Assembly (NCBI RefSeq): GCF_002941025.1
Contig: NZ_PTJS01000001.1
Coordinates: forward strand, 8,143,764 to 8,207,763
From: Streptomyces sp. QL37
Lineage (GTDB): Bacteria > Actinomycetota > Actinomycetes > Streptomycetales > Streptomycetaceae
Length of the DNA: 64,000 nt
Direction: 5' to 3'
Part shown: positions 16,564-25,384 of the stretch, in pieces
How positions within the stretch are numbered: the first letter of the stretch is position 1
How the letters are laid out: each line of letters begins with the position of its first letter
The notes under the pieces: generated by a model
Databases searched by the model: none
What the model was told of the DNA's origin: nothing
What the model saw: only the letters and a program-made list of their open reading frames with translations
Position numbers and translations under genes: made by a program

Positions 16564-17474
16564 CGGGCGGGCCCGGCGCCGTCCTCGTACTCGGAGAGGC
16601 ACTCGTCGACCTCGTACCCGTGGCCGGGGACGGCGGCCTGCGGGCCGCGCAGTTCGGCGGGGCCCCGGCCAACGTCGCCGTCGGCCTGGCCACGCTCGGC
16701 ACTCCGGTCTCGTTCGCCGGAGGACTGGGCGGCGACGGCTTCGCCCGCACGATCGAGGAGCGGCTGCGGGCGGCCGGGGTGGACCTCACGCTCTGCGAAC
16801 GCTCCGGCCTGCCCACGGCACTGGCTGTCGCCGAGCCGGGCGACGGGGGAACGGGCTACCACTTCCACCTCCAGGAGACGGCCACGTTCCGGCTGCCGGA
16901 CCTGTCCACGCGGGCCGCCGGATACGGGGCGGTGTACGCGGGCGGGCTCGCGGCGGTCGTCGGGCCCGCGGCATCGGCCGTGCGGGCCACCGCCGCCGCG
17001 GCCGCCGAGCACTCCCTGCTCGTCGTGGACCCCAACGTCCGCCGGGACCGCACCCTGGGGGCGGACCACGGCGCGGCGGCGCTGCGCGAACTGTGCGGAC
17101 TCGCGCACGTCGTGAAGGTCAGCGACGAGGACCTGGAGACGCTGTGGCCCGGCGCCGATCCGGAGGAGACCTGCCGGGAGCTGGCGGCAGGGGGACGGCT
17201 GGTGGTCCTCACCCGTGGCGCGCGGGGCAGCACGGCGTACACGGCGACCGCACCGCCCGTCTCCGTCGCGGCCACACCGGTCGAGGTGGTCAACACGATC
17301 GGAGCGGGGGACGCGTTCACCGCGGGCCTGCTGAGCCGCATGGGGGCCCTGGGCTCCTTCACGGCGACGCCGTATCCGGAGGAGGTGAGGGACATGCTGT
17401 CGTTCGCCTCCGAGACGGCCGCCTCGGTGTGCGCGCGGGCGGGCACGGAGCCCTCGGCCCCCGCCGGCATCTGA
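16560..17474 (+). CDS. PfkB-family carbohydrate kinase
   Basis: A 304-residue ribokinase-fold enzyme with the N-terminal glycine motif GGAPANVAVGLATLG and the C-terminal signature NTIGAGDAFTAG, whose Asp251 is the catalytic base. It starts at a GTG that overlaps the dehydrogenase stop. As last gene of the polyol operon it should phosphorylate the ketose made by the dehydrogenase; a fructokinase-like reaction is the most likely case. A strong hairpin follows 23 bp after the stop. Confidence 0.87.
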   Translation: MTGGPGAVLVLGEALVDLVPVAGDGGLRAAQFGGAPANVAVGLATLGTPVSFAGGLGGDGFARTIEERLRAAGVDLTLCERSGLPTALAVAEPGDGGTGYHFHLQETATFRLPDLSTRAAGYGAVYAGGLAAVVGPAASAVRATAAAAAEHSLLVVDPNVRRDRTLGADHGAAALRELCGLAHVVKVSDEDLETLWPGADPEETCRELAAGGRLVVLTRGARGSTAYTATAPPVSVAATPVEVVNTIGAGDAFTAGLLSRMGALGSFTATPYPEEVRDMLSFASETAASVCARAGTEPSAPAGI

Positions 17475-17497
17475 CGGGGCGCGGCGTCTGCGTGGAC

Positions 17498-17523
17498 ATG
17501 CGCACCCGCGCACGGGTGCGCAT
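17498..17523 (+). terminator. Terminator of the polyol operon
   Basis: Perfect 11-bp arms (17498-17508 and 17513-17523, ATGCGCACCCG and complement) around CGCA. It ends only nine bases before the next GTG start, so the following gene may be nearly leaderless or expressed by read-through. Confidence 0.75.
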
Positions 17524-17532
17524 CCTGTCTGT

Positions 17533-19974
17533 GTGACCTGGAGCCCCGATGGCAGCCGAACGCCCGACGGACTGTCGCTCGTGCTCGCCCAGGCCGTGGT
17601 GAGCGCCGTCGACGCCGTCGGGGGGTACGCGGGCGGCGTCTACCTGCGCTCACGGACCCCGGGGCTCCTGCTGATGGCGGTGCTCGCGGGACTGCCACCC
17701 CCGCTGCTGCGCCCCTGGTGGCGGATGCACGTGAACCGGCCCTTCCCGGTCGCCGAGGCCTACCGGTCGAACCGGCCGGTGTATCTGGGCGACGCCGAGG
17801 AGGCCATGCGCCGGTTCCCCCAGCTCATGGCCGGCCTTCCGTTCCCGTTCGGGTCGCTCTACGTGCCCGTGCCGGGCGGAGCCACACCCGTGGGCGTGCT
17901 CGTGGTCCTGCGCTACGCCACCCGGGGCGTGCCGGTCGGCGGCGCGGACCGCCGCCGGCTGGAAGCACTCGCCCGGCAGCTCGGCGCCGACATCGCCGCA
18001 CAGGACACGCCGGCCGAGTGGGACGGCGTGCCCATGCCCCTGCGGCTTCCTTCGGACACGGCGCGGCAGATGCGCGTCGGACACTTCGCGTGGGACATCG
18101 ACAGCGGGACGGTCACCGCGGACGAGCGTACGCACGCGATCCTGGGCCATGAGCCCACGGACGGGCCGGCACGCTCCATGGCGGCGCTCACGGCCGGGCT
18201 GCTGCCCGAGGACGTGTACGGGCTGTGGACGCTGGCGAGCAGAGCCGCGCGGTCGGCGGAGCCCCATGTGCGTCGGATGCGGCTCTGGAGCCCCGACGGC
18301 CGTCCGCTCCTGGTCGAGCTCTCGGGCACCGGGGACCTCGACGGCCACCGGGGCCGGCTGACCGGCCTCCTCCTCGACCAGGGGGCCGGGCCCGTGGTGC
18401 CGGACGCGGCCGACCGGATCCCGCGCGGCATGCTCACCTACGACCGGCTCGGTCGGATCACCTACGTCAACAGTCAGGCGGAGGAGCTCCTCGGCCACAC
18501 CCGGGCGGAGCTGACCGGCCGCACCCTGGGTGACGCGCTGCCCTGGCTCGCGAGCCCCGCCTACGAGGATCAGCGGCGGGCCGCGCTCTTCTCCGACGAC
18601 CCCGTGTACTTCCTCGCCCGGCGAACCCCGACGGAGTGGCTGTCCGTCGCGATGTTCCCCGGCCGCGACGGCGTCACGGCCACGTTCAGCCCCTCGGGGC
18701 GGCCCGGCCGCACACCGGAGTCGGGCGCCACTCCGGGAGGGGAGCTCGGCTCCCCGGCGGACCGCTCCGCGGTGCTGTACCGCCCGGTCGCCCTGGCCAT
18801 CGCGCTGACGGAGGCCGTCACTGCGCGTCAGGTCTCGGCCGTGGTCACGGAGGAACTGCTGCCCGCCTTCGGAGGCAGACAGCTGGCGATCTACCTCCAG
18901 AACGAGCGGCGCCTCTACCTGGCCTGGGAGACCGGCTTCCCCAAGGGGTTCCTGGACCAGTTCGACGGCGTCGGTCTCGACGCCCGCATCCCCGGGGTGG
19001 AGACGCTCACGACGGGCAGGCCGCTGTTCTTCGAGTCCATGGAGCAGCTGGCCGACGCCTACCCAGGTATGCCCATCGACGCCAGCGTCGGCGCGCGCGC
19101 CTTCCTGCCGCTCATCGCGTCGGGCCGTCCCGTCGGTTCGTGCATCCTCGGATTCGACCAGCCCCGCGGATTCAGCCCCGAGGAACGCACCGTGCTCACC
19201 GCGCTGGCAGGGCTCATCGCCCAGGCCCTCCAGCGCGCCCGGCGCTACGACACCGAGGCCGCGCTCGCCCGGGGCCTCCAGGACGCCCTGCTGCCCCACC
19301 GGCTGCCCGTCGTCGACCACGTCGACACCGTCGGGCGCTATCTCTCGGGCACCCAGGACATCGAGATCGGGGGCGACTGGTACGACGTCATCGAGACGGG
19401 CAGCCGACTCGCCCTCGTCATCGGGGACGTGCAGGGGCACGGCGTCGCCGCGGCGGCCACCATGGGGCAACTGCGCAGCGCCGTACGGGCCTTCACGCTG
19501 ATCGGGCACGAACCGCAGGAGATCATGAGCGCCACCAACCGGCTGCTCATCGGCCTCGACCCCGGGCAGTTCGCCAGCTGCTGCTACGTGCTGCTCGACC
19601 CCGCGACCGGTGTCACCCGGGCCGTACGCGCCGGTCACCCCCAGCCCGTCCTGCGGCACCCGGACGGCAGGACCGAGGTCCTGGACCTCCCCGGAGGCGT
19701 GGTGCTCGGCGTCGACCCGGACGCCTCGTACCCCGTCACGGAACTGCGGCTCGACCCGGGAGCCGTCCTCGCCCTCTTCACGGACGGGCTCGTGGAGAAG
19801 GCGGGAACGGACATCGACGAGGGCATCGAACGGCTCCGCAGCACCCTCGACGCGGTGGGCCACATGCCGCTCGCGGAGACGGCCGACCGCATCATCGGAC
19901 AGGCCCGGCAGGACGAGGACCGGCCCGACGACATCGCGCTGCTCATGGCCGCCCGGCGGGATCCGTCCGGCTGA
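17533..19974 (+). CDS. PP2C (SpoIIE-type) phosphatase with GAF and PAS sensor domains
   Basis: An 813-residue cytoplasmic protein: GAF-like domain (~10-155), two PAS domains (~170-290, ~295-395), a second GAF (~420-570) and a SpoIIE phosphatase (~571-808). The phosphatase has intact metal motifs GGDWYD, IGDVQGHG, FTDGLVEK and DDIALL. Unlike the gene at 4204 it lacks membrane helices and a C-terminal HATPase domain. Proteins of this type dephosphorylate anti-anti-sigma factors in response to signals sensed by PAS/GAF. The GTG at 17533 was chosen because the first GAF begins near it; no good ribosome binding site is visible there. Confidence 0.88.
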   Translation: MTWSPDGSRTPDGLSLVLAQAVVSAVDAVGGYAGGVYLRSRTPGLLLMAVLAGLPPPLLRPWWRMHVNRPFPVAEAYRSNRPVYLGDAEEAMRRFPQLMAGLPFPFGSLYVPVPGGATPVGVLVVLRYATRGVPVGGADRRRLEALARQLGADIAAQDTPAEWDGVPMPLRLPSDTARQMRVGHFAWDIDSGTVTADERTHAILGHEPTDGPARSMAALTAGLLPEDVYGLWTLASRAARSAEPHVRRMRLWSPDGRPLLVELSGTGDLDGHRGRLTGLLLDQGAGPVVPDAADRIPRGMLTYDRLGRITYVNSQAEELLGHTRAELTGRTLGDALPWLASPAYEDQRRAALFSDDPVYFLARRTPTEWLSVAMFPGRDGVTATFSPSGRPGRTPESGATPGGELGSPADRSAVLYRPVALAIALTEAVTARQVSAVVTEELLPAFGGRQLAIYLQNERRLYLAWETGFPKGFLDQFDGVGLDARIPGVETLTTGRPLFFESMEQLADAYPGMPIDASVGARAFLPLIASGRPVGSCILGFDQPRGFSPEERTVLTALAGLIAQALQRARRYDTEAALARGLQDALLPHRLPVVDHVDTVGRYLSGTQDIEIGGDWYDVIETGSRLALVIGDVQGHGVAAAATMGQLRSAVRAFTLIGHEPQEIMSATNRLLIGLDPGQFASCCYVLLDPATGVTRAVRAGHPQPVLRHPDGRTEVLDLPGGVVLGVDPDASYPVTELRLDPGAVLALFTDGLVEKAGTDIDEGIERLRSTLDAVGHMPLAETADRIIGQARQDEDRPDDIALLMAARRDPSG

Positions 19975-20140
19975 ATCCGCCGGTCACAGCCCCGGGCGGT
20001 GTCCGTCATGCGGAACGCGCCCCGTGCCGACTGCGCCCCGGGCGCCCCGGTGAGGCATCCTCTGCTGGTCGGGCAGAACGGGTCCGCGGCGGTGAGTGGA
20101 TCTCCGCCACGGTCTGTGACGGAGAAGGATTCGAAACCAG

Positions 20141-20563
20141 ATGGCAGACAACTCGGACCTGTTGGCCTTCGTGCGGGCACGCCTCGCCGAGGAGGAGCAG
20201 ATCGCGCGGGAGGCGGGCGGCGACGGCTGGCGGACTCCGGCCGACGCACCCGGTGAGGTGCACGACCGCACCAGCGGCATCGCGTTCGTCGTACGGTCGC
20301 GTGCCTACGACCGGCACATCGCCTTCCAGGACCCGGCCCACACCCTGCAACGTGTCGAGACCACCCGGGTCCTCCTGGACGAGTACGAGGAGATCGCGGT
20401 CCTGGACGCGGACCGACCGGCCCAGGACTTCACCTCGGGCCGCGCCGTCGGCCTGGGATTCGTCGTCCGGCAGATGGCCGCCGAGCACGCCGGGCACCCC
20501 GACTACCGGGTGAAGTGGCTGCCCCGGTTCTCCCACTGGGGACCGCCCGCCCCGCCGGAGTAG
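20141..20563 (+). CDS. DUF6221-like hypothetical protein
   Basis: A 140-residue soluble protein resembling the short DUF6221 proteins of Streptomyces: an N-terminal LLAFVRARLAEEEQIAREA helix, a central VHDRTSGIAFV segment and a late helix (TTRVLLDEYEEIAVLDA). No catalytic motif is evident and the function is unknown. GAAGGA lies 11 bases before the ATG. Confidence 0.72.
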   Translation: MADNSDLLAFVRARLAEEEQIAREAGGDGWRTPADAPGEVHDRTSGIAFVVRSRAYDRHIAFQDPAHTLQRVETTRVLLDEYEEIAVLDADRPAQDFTSGRAVGLGFVVRQMAAEHAGHPDYRVKWLPRFSHWGPPAPPE

Positions 20564-20675
20564 CGGCAGCGCGGTCCGTCTCGCCGAGCGCCCGGCGCAC
20601 AGGAGTGCTTGGGTGGACACACCGTCCGCGAGCCGACGGCACGGCGACGGCGCGGTCGATTCCGAGGAGACGCGT

Positions 20676-21566
20676 ATGACGGGCACATCTGGTCCTCTGG
20701 AAGGCCGCGTGGCCGTCGTGACCGGTGCCGCGCGAGGGCTCGGCGCGGCCGTCGCACGCGAGCTGGCGGACCGCGGCGCCACGGTGGCCCTGATCGGCCG
20801 TGAGGAAGCCGGCCTAGCCGCGGTGCGGGACTCGCTCCCCGGGCACGCGCGGTGCTGGGAGGCCGACGTCACCGACGAGGCGGGAATGGCGCGGGTGGCC
20901 GACGACGTACGGGAGCGGCTCGGTCCCGCCTCGGTCGTCGTCGCCAACGCGGGCCTGGCCGAGGGCGGCCCCTTCGCCGAGTCCGACCCGGCGACCTGGC
21001 GGCGCGTGATCGAGGTGAACCTGATCGGCAGCGCGACCACGGCTCGGGTCTTCCTGCCCCAGCTGCGCGCCACCCGGGGCTACTACCTCCAGATCGCGTC
21101 GCTCGCCTCCATCGGAGCCGCGCCCATGATGAGCGCGTACTGCGCCTCCAAGGCCGGCGTGGAGTCGTTCGCGCACTCGCTGCGCGCCGAGCTCGCCCAT
21201 GAGCACGTCGCGGTGGGCATCGGCTATCTGAACTGGACCGACACCGACATGATCCGCGACGCCGACCAGCACCCCGTGCTGCGCGAGCTGAGGGCGCACA
21301 TGCCCAGGCCCGCGCGCAAGGTCTACCCGGCGGAGACCGTGGCGCGCCGCATGGTCCGGGCGGTCGAGCGCCGCAGTGCCGCCGCGTACATGCCGGCGTG
21401 GCTCCGCGCCACGCAGCTGGTGCGCGCCGCGATGCCCCCGGTCGTCACGGCGCTCTCGAAGCGGGAACTGCCCAGACTGGCGCGGACGGCCCCGTTCGAG
21501 GCCACTGGGCTCCTCGGGGCCGGCGGCCGGGCCGACGCCTCCGGCCGGCGGGGACCGGACGGCTGA
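20676..21566 (+). CDS. Short-chain dehydrogenase/reductase (SDR)
   Basis: A 296-residue classical SDR with the cofactor motif TGAARGLG (residues 16-23), NAG at 91-93 and the active-site residues Ser142, Tyr155 and Lys159 (YCASK). The C-terminal extension of about 45 residues beyond the core has several basic residues (KVYPAETVARRMVRAVERR), as in SDRs that act on lipophilic substrates. The ATG at 20676 follows GAGGAG. The substrate is unknown. Its last 35 bases, with the 16 that follow, reappear in inverted form at 22935-22985 within the duplication. Confidence 0.85.
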   Translation: MTGTSGPLEGRVAVVTGAARGLGAAVARELADRGATVALIGREEAGLAAVRDSLPGHARCWEADVTDEAGMARVADDVRERLGPASVVVANAGLAEGGPFAESDPATWRRVIEVNLIGSATTARVFLPQLRATRGYYLQIASLASIGAAPMMSAYCASKAGVESFAHSLRAELAHEHVAVGIGYLNWTDTDMIRDADQHPVLRELRAHMPRPARKVYPAETVARRMVRAVERRSAAAYMPAWLRATQLVRAAMPPVVTALSKRELPRLARTAPFEATGLLGAGGRADASGRRGPDG

Positions 21567-21665
21567 AACCCGCCCCACCCGGCGCGTACACGGGCCGGAC
21601 TGAGTACGGGGGAGCGGGACGGCTGAGTACGTGACCCGATCCCGGCAGGTGTCCCCGCTGGTCGA

Positions 21666-21908
21666 ATGGGGGTCATGCTCCCCGAAGCGCCGACGCGCCC
21701 CCGCATCCAGAACCTGACCAGCGCAGGTACGGCGCTGGCCGTGACCCTGCTCCCGCTGGCCGTCGGCGTCCTGCTGGCCAGGACGATGGCGCTGGACCCG
21801 ATGACATCCGTGAACGCCTTCGTCACCGGTGGAGGTCAGCGCGTCCGGCTCGCCCCTTCGCGGTGGATGCTGAAGGCTCGAACGCACGAGCTCCTTTCCC
21901 GGCGGTAA
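21666..21908 (+). CDS. Small hypothetical membrane protein (uncertain)
   Basis: An 80-codon frame with one clear hydrophobic segment (ALAVTLLPLAVGVLLARTMA) after a short polar start. The first two thirds show the G/C-rich third positions of a Streptomyces gene; the last third does not. It could be a small membrane protein or the stump of a longer gene cut by the rearrangement that begins near 21968. I do not recognise a family. Confidence 0.35.
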   Translation: MGVMLPEAPTRPRIQNLTSAGTALAVTLLPLAVGVLLARTMALDPMTSVNAFVTGGGQRVRLAPSRWMLKARTHELLSRR

Positions 21909-22025
21909 TGGCATATCTGTCCAGGTAAGCGCTGTCGCTCCTGTTACACGGATCGGCGGGGGCCGGGCGGCTGAAACCCGCCCCACCCGGGGGTCAGGGT
22001 CCGGGGGGGGCCCCGGCGCCCACCC

Positions 22026-22151
22026 CCAGCCGCCACTCCGTCAACCTCCGCGGCTGGACGCTCACCGACGAGAGCCGCCGCTCGTACAAGTTCGACCTGC
22101 GGCTGCCCGGCCGCTCCTCCGTGCGCGTCCACACCGGTGTCGGCCGCGACA
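22026..22151 (+). repeat. Direct copy of part of the lamin-tail gene (23468-23593)
   Basis: 126 bp identical to the middle of the intact gene at 23248. It lies upstream of a copy of that gene's own promoter, so the order of the two parts is reversed compared with the native locus. The junction to the next block shares only one to a few bases. Confidence 0.9.
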
Positions 22152-22468
22152 ACGGCCCCCCGAAAGGGTCGGTGCAACGATCAACGGTTGACAGGTCTAC
22201 GACTGCCGGAATCCGTGCCGGGTGCAGTCGTGTGTGACAGAAATGTCCGCACTTCGTCACACGAACCAGGGCACCTTTCGGCCACCTCGGAAGCGGGACA
22301 AAGTTTGCGTTCCCGGCACGACGCCGGGGTCGGAAAAACGCCCGGAGCTCCATTCCGGGCCCGCATGATGAGGGGTTTCCATGTCCCGTTCCGCACGACG
22401 GATCACCGCCACCGTCTTCGCCTCAGGCGCCCTGCTCGCCGCAGCGGCCCTCCCGGCATCGGCCGATG
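22151..22468 (+). repeat. Direct copy of the lamin-tail gene promoter and start (23018-23335)
   Basis: 318 bp matching the native upstream region and the first codons, offset by 867 bp, with one difference: T at 22417 against C at 23284 (Phe against Leu in the signal peptide). The inverted arm carries the same change, at 22508. Confidence 0.92.
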
Positions 22469-22668
22469 CCGGGAGGGCCGCTGCGGCGAGCAGGGCGCCT
22501 GAGGCGAAGACGGTGGCGGTGATCCGTCGTGCGGAACGGGACATGGAAACCCCTCATCATGCGGGCCCGGAATGGAGCTCCGGGCGTTTTTCCGACCCCG
22601 GCGTCGTGCCGGGAACGCAAACTTTGTCCCGCTTCCGAGGTGGCCGAAAGGTGCCCTGGTTCGTGTGA
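22381..22668 (+). pseudogene. Truncated lamin-tail gene copy reading into the palindrome
   Basis: Twenty-nine codons of the signal-peptide region of the gene at 23248 run through the palindrome centre into antisense sequence, ending after 95 codons. Because the palindrome is perfect, the opposite strand (22257-22544) encodes exactly the same 95 residues. No functional product is expected, although a signal peptide would be made. Confidence 0.8.
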
Positions 22669-22934
22669 CGAAGTGCGGACATTTCTGTCACACACGACTG
22701 CACCCGGCACGGATTCCGGCAGTCGTAGACCTGTCAACCGTTGATCGTTGCACCGACCCTTTCGGGGGGCCGTTGTCGCGGCCGACACCGGTGTGGACGC
22801 GCACGGAGGAGCGGCCGGGCAGCCGCAGGTCGAACTTGTACGAGCGGCGGCTCTCGTCGGTGAGCGTCCAGCCGCGGAGGTTGACGGAGTGGCGGCTGGG
22901 GGTGGGCGCCGGGGCCCCCCCCGGACCCTGACCC

Positions 22935-22985
22935 CCGGGTGGGGCGGGTTTCAGCCGTCCGGTCCCCGCCGGCCGGAGGCGTCGG
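22935..22985 (-). repeat. Inverted 51-bp copy of the 3' end of the SDR gene (21532-21582)
   Basis: The right arm of the palindrome passes into this copy through a 23-bp sequence that is shared by 21560-21582 and 21968-21990. It then leaves into native sequence at about 22986. Confidence 0.85.
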
Positions 22986-23054
22986 GGCGGGGGTGAACGG
23001 GGCGCCATGACCAGGTGAACGGCCCCCCGAAAGGGTCGGTGCAACGATCAACGG

Positions 23055-23129
23055 TTGACAGGTCTACGACTGCCGGAATCCGTGCCGGGTGCAGTCGTGT
23101 GTGACAGAAATGTCCGCACTTCGTCACAC
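23055..23129 (+). promoter_or_regulatory. TTGACA box and two hairpins upstream of the lamin-tail gene
   Basis: A consensus -35 hexamer TTGACA lies at 23055-23060 but no good -10 is seen 17-18 bp later. Two inverted repeats follow: ACGACTGC/GCAGTCGT (23066-23073, 23091-23098) and GTGTGAC/GTCACAC (23099-23105, 23123-23129). The same elements exist twice more in the upstream duplication. Their role is unknown. Confidence 0.4.
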
Positions 23130-23247
23130 GAACCAGGGCACCTTTCGGCCACCTCGGAAGCGGGACAAAGTTTGCGTTCCCGGCACGACGCCGGGGTCGG
23201 AAAAACGCCCGGAGCTCCATTCCGGGCCCGCATGATGAGGGGTTTCC

Positions 23248-23739
23248 ATGTCCCGTTCCGCACGACGGATCACCGCCACCGTCCTCGCCTCAGGCGCCCT
23301 GCTCGCCGCAGCGGCCCTCCCGGCATCGGCCGATGGCCGGGACCACGGTCACAACCGGCCGGCACAGCGCTCGGCGGTCGTCCTGGGAGAGATCCAGTAC
23401 GACAGCCCCGGCCGCGACAACGGCTCCAACCGGAGCCTGAACGCCGAGTGGGTCACCGTGACCAACACCAGCCGCCACTCCGTCAACCTCCGCGGCTGGA
23501 CGCTCACCGACGAGAGCCGCCGCTCGTACAAGTTCGACCTGCGGCTGCCCGGCCGCTCCTCCGTGCGCGTCCACACCGGTGTCGGCCGCGACACCCGGCA
23601 CGACGTCTACCAGGACCGCCGCCACTACGTGTGGGACAGCAGGGACACCGCCACGCTCCGCGACAACCGCGGGCACAAGGTCGACTCCGAGTCCTGGGGC
23701 CGGCACCACCGTGACGGCGGCCACCGCGGCAACCGCTGA
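23248..23739 (+). CDS. Secreted lamin tail domain (LTD) protein
   Basis: A 163-residue exported protein with a signal peptide of about 28 residues ending after a PASA motif. An immunoglobulin-like lamin tail domain follows: IQYDSPGRDNGSNRSLNAEW, then VTVTNTSRHSVNLRGWTLTD and a C-terminal TATLRDNRGHKVDSESWG strand pair. The tail is rich in His, Arg and Gly. Bacterial LTDs are usually extracellular and may bind DNA, nucleases or the wall; no enzyme is fused here. The start and upstream region are duplicated in inverted form just upstream. A terminator hairpin follows. Confidence 0.87.
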   Translation: MSRSARRITATVLASGALLAAAALPASADGRDHGHNRPAQRSAVVLGEIQYDSPGRDNGSNRSLNAEWVTVTNTSRHSVNLRGWTLTDESRRSYKFDLRLPGRSSVRVHTGVGRDTRHDVYQDRRHYVWDSRDTATLRDNRGHKVDSESWGRHHRDGGHRGNR

Positions 23740-23780
23740 GCGGCACCGGTAGGGGGAAGCGGCGTTCTCCCTGACTAGAA

Positions 23781-23815
23781 ACGGCGTACCACGGCTCACC
23801 CCCGTGGTACGCCGT
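23781..23815 (+). terminator. Terminator after the lamin-tail gene
   Basis: Perfect 14-bp arms (ACGGCGTACCACGG and complement, 23781-23794 and 23802-23815) with a seven-base loop. Confidence 0.85.
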
Positions 23816-23888
23816 CCGCGTGCGGCACGCCCGCCACCAGGGCGGGGCCTGTGCATCGGGAGCTGCCGGGTGATGTCAGGATGGACTC

Positions 23889-24386
23889 ATGACCATCAAG
23901 GCGTATTTCGACATCACCATCGACGACCAGCCCGCTGGGCGGATCGTGTTCAACCTCTTCGACGACGTGGCCCCCAAGACCGCGGAGAACTTCCGCGCGC
24001 TGGCCACCGGTGAGAAGGGCTTCGGCTACGCGGGCTCGCCGTTCCACCGCGTCATCCCGGAGTTCATGCTCCAGGGCGGCGACTTCACCAACGGCAACGG
24101 CACCGGCGGCAAGAGCATCTACGGCGAGAAGTTCGCCGACGAGAACTTCACGCTGAAGCACAACAAGCCGGGCCTGCTCTCGATGGCCAACGCGGGCCCG
24201 AACAGCAACGGTTCGCAGTTCTTCATCACCACCGTCGTCACCCCGTGGCTGGACGGCAAGCACGTCGTCTTCGGCGAGGTCGCCGACGAGGCGAGCATGG
24301 AACTCGTCCGCAAGATCGAGTCGTACGGCTCCTCGACCGGCAAGACCAAGGCGAACATCGCCGTCTCCGAGTCCGGCGTTCTCTGA
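23889..24386 (+). CDS. Cyclophilin-type peptidyl-prolyl cis-trans isomerase
   Basis: A 165-residue cytoplasmic single-domain cyclophilin of normal length. The active-site stretch [15 protein letters not shown] (residues 52-66) supplies Arg54, Phe59 and Gln62. NGSQFFITT and the tryptophan of [14 protein letters not shown] (which contacts cyclosporin in sensitive cyclophilins) are also present. It catalyses proline isomerisation during protein folding. It has a terminator on each side and is probably monocistronic. Confidence 0.95.
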   Translation: MTIKAYFDITIDDQPAGRIVFNLFDDVAPKTAENFRALATGEKGFGYAGSPFHRVIPEFMLQGGDFTNGNGTGGKSIYGEKFADENFTLKHNKPGLLSMANAGPNSNGSQFFITTVVTPWLDGKHVVFGEVADEASMELVRKIESYGSSTGKTKANIAVSESGVL

Positions 24387-24400
24387 GTCACCCGACGGGG

Positions 24401-24427
24401 CTCCCGGCCGTTTTCACGGGCCGGGAG
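24401..24427 (+). terminator. Terminator after the cyclophilin gene
   Basis: CTCCCGGCC (24401-24409) pairs with GGCCGGGAG (24419-24427). The nine-base loop contains TTTT. Confidence 0.75.
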
Positions 24428-24563
24428 CTCCGAGCCGCGCCATGGCCTGAACCGGACGGGGCGCGCGGAGCCCAGGGTGGCCCGGAAGGCGTCCCGCGCC
24501 GGGGAGTGACAGGGTGGAGATTCCTCGACCCCGCACACCGACATATGACGGAAGGACCGCAAG

Positions 24564-25358
24564 GTGCGTATCGATCTCGCCGGCAGGACCGCTGTCGTGA
24601 CCGGCTCCTCGCAGGGCATCGGGCTAGCCATCGCCACCGGGCTCGCCGGTGCCGGAGCGCGCGTCGTACTGACCGGACGGGGCCGGGACCGGCTCGTCAC
24701 CGCCGCTGACGCGCTGCGCGGCACCGAGCCCGGCGCCGACGTCCTCACGGTCGCCTGCGACCTCGCCACGGAACAGGGAGCGGCGGAGCTCCACGAGGCC
24801 GTGCCCGCGGCGGACATCCTCGTCAACAACCTCGGCATCTTCGGCTCCCGGCCGCCGCTGGAGATCACCGACGAGGAGTGGCGCGCCTACTTCGACACCA
24901 ACGTCCTCAGCGCGGTGCGCCTGATCCGCCGCTACCTCCCCGGCATGACCGAGCGGGGGTGGGGCCGGATCCAGAACATCGCGAGCGACTCCGCGATCGT
25001 CATCCCCGCCGAGATGATCCACTACGGCATGTCGAAGACCGCTCTGCTCTCCGTCTCCCGAGGTTTCGCCAAGGAGGCCGCGGGCACCGGGGTGACGGTG
25101 AATTCCGTGATCGCCGGGCCCACGCACACCGGCGGTGTCGAGGACTTCGTCCACGAGCTCGTGGGTGACGACCTCCCCTGGGACGAGGCCCAGCGCGTCT
25201 TCATGCGACGGCACCGCCCGCAATCCCTGCTCCAGCGCCTGATCGAGCCCGAGGAGATCGCGAACCTCGTCGTCTACCTCAGCTCCCCGCAGGCGTCGGC
25301 CACGACGGGCGCCGCCATGCGGGTGGACGGCGGCTACATCGACTCGATCGTGCCCTGA
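24564..25358 (+). CDS. Short-chain dehydrogenase/reductase (SDR)
   Basis: A 264-residue classical SDR: cofactor motif TGSSQGIG (13-20), NNLG at 88-91 and active site Ser141/Ser143, Tyr154, Lys158. It ends in the usual TTGAAMRVDGGYIDSI. The GTG start follows GAAGGA. The NNLG (not NNAG) variant and the IPAEMIHYGMSK segment are typical of oxidoreductases of unassigned substrate. It is probably transcribed alone, since a terminator precedes it. Confidence 0.86.
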   Translation: MRIDLAGRTAVVTGSSQGIGLAIATGLAGAGARVVLTGRGRDRLVTAADALRGTEPGADVLTVACDLATEQGAAELHEAVPAADILVNNLGIFGSRPPLEITDEEWRAYFDTNVLSAVRLIRRYLPGMTERGWGRIQNIASDSAIVIPAEMIHYGMSKTALLSVSRGFAKEAAGTGVTVNSVIAGPTHTGGVEDFVHELVGDDLPWDEAQRVFMRRHRPQSLLQRLIEPEEIANLVVYLSSPQASATTGAAMRVDGGYIDSIVP

Positions 25359-25384
25359 GCTTCCGGGCTGGCATGATCAGGGGC

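Larger units (their letters stand above)
21968..22957. repeat. Perfect 990-bp palindrome (495-bp arms, no spacer)
   Basis: Bases 21968-22462 are followed directly by their exact reverse complement at 22463-22957; I found no mismatch by eye. The turning point is a 12-bp palindrome, CATCGGCCGATG, which also occurs naturally at 23324-23335 in the intact gene. The arms contain a piece of the lamin-tail gene body, its promoter region and its first 27 codons. Confidence 0.95.

Noticed and set aside
22986..23247. A c-di-AMP (ydaO-type) riboswitch before the lamin-tail gene
   Set aside because: Two hairpins are present, but I could not recognise the conserved core of that riboswitch.
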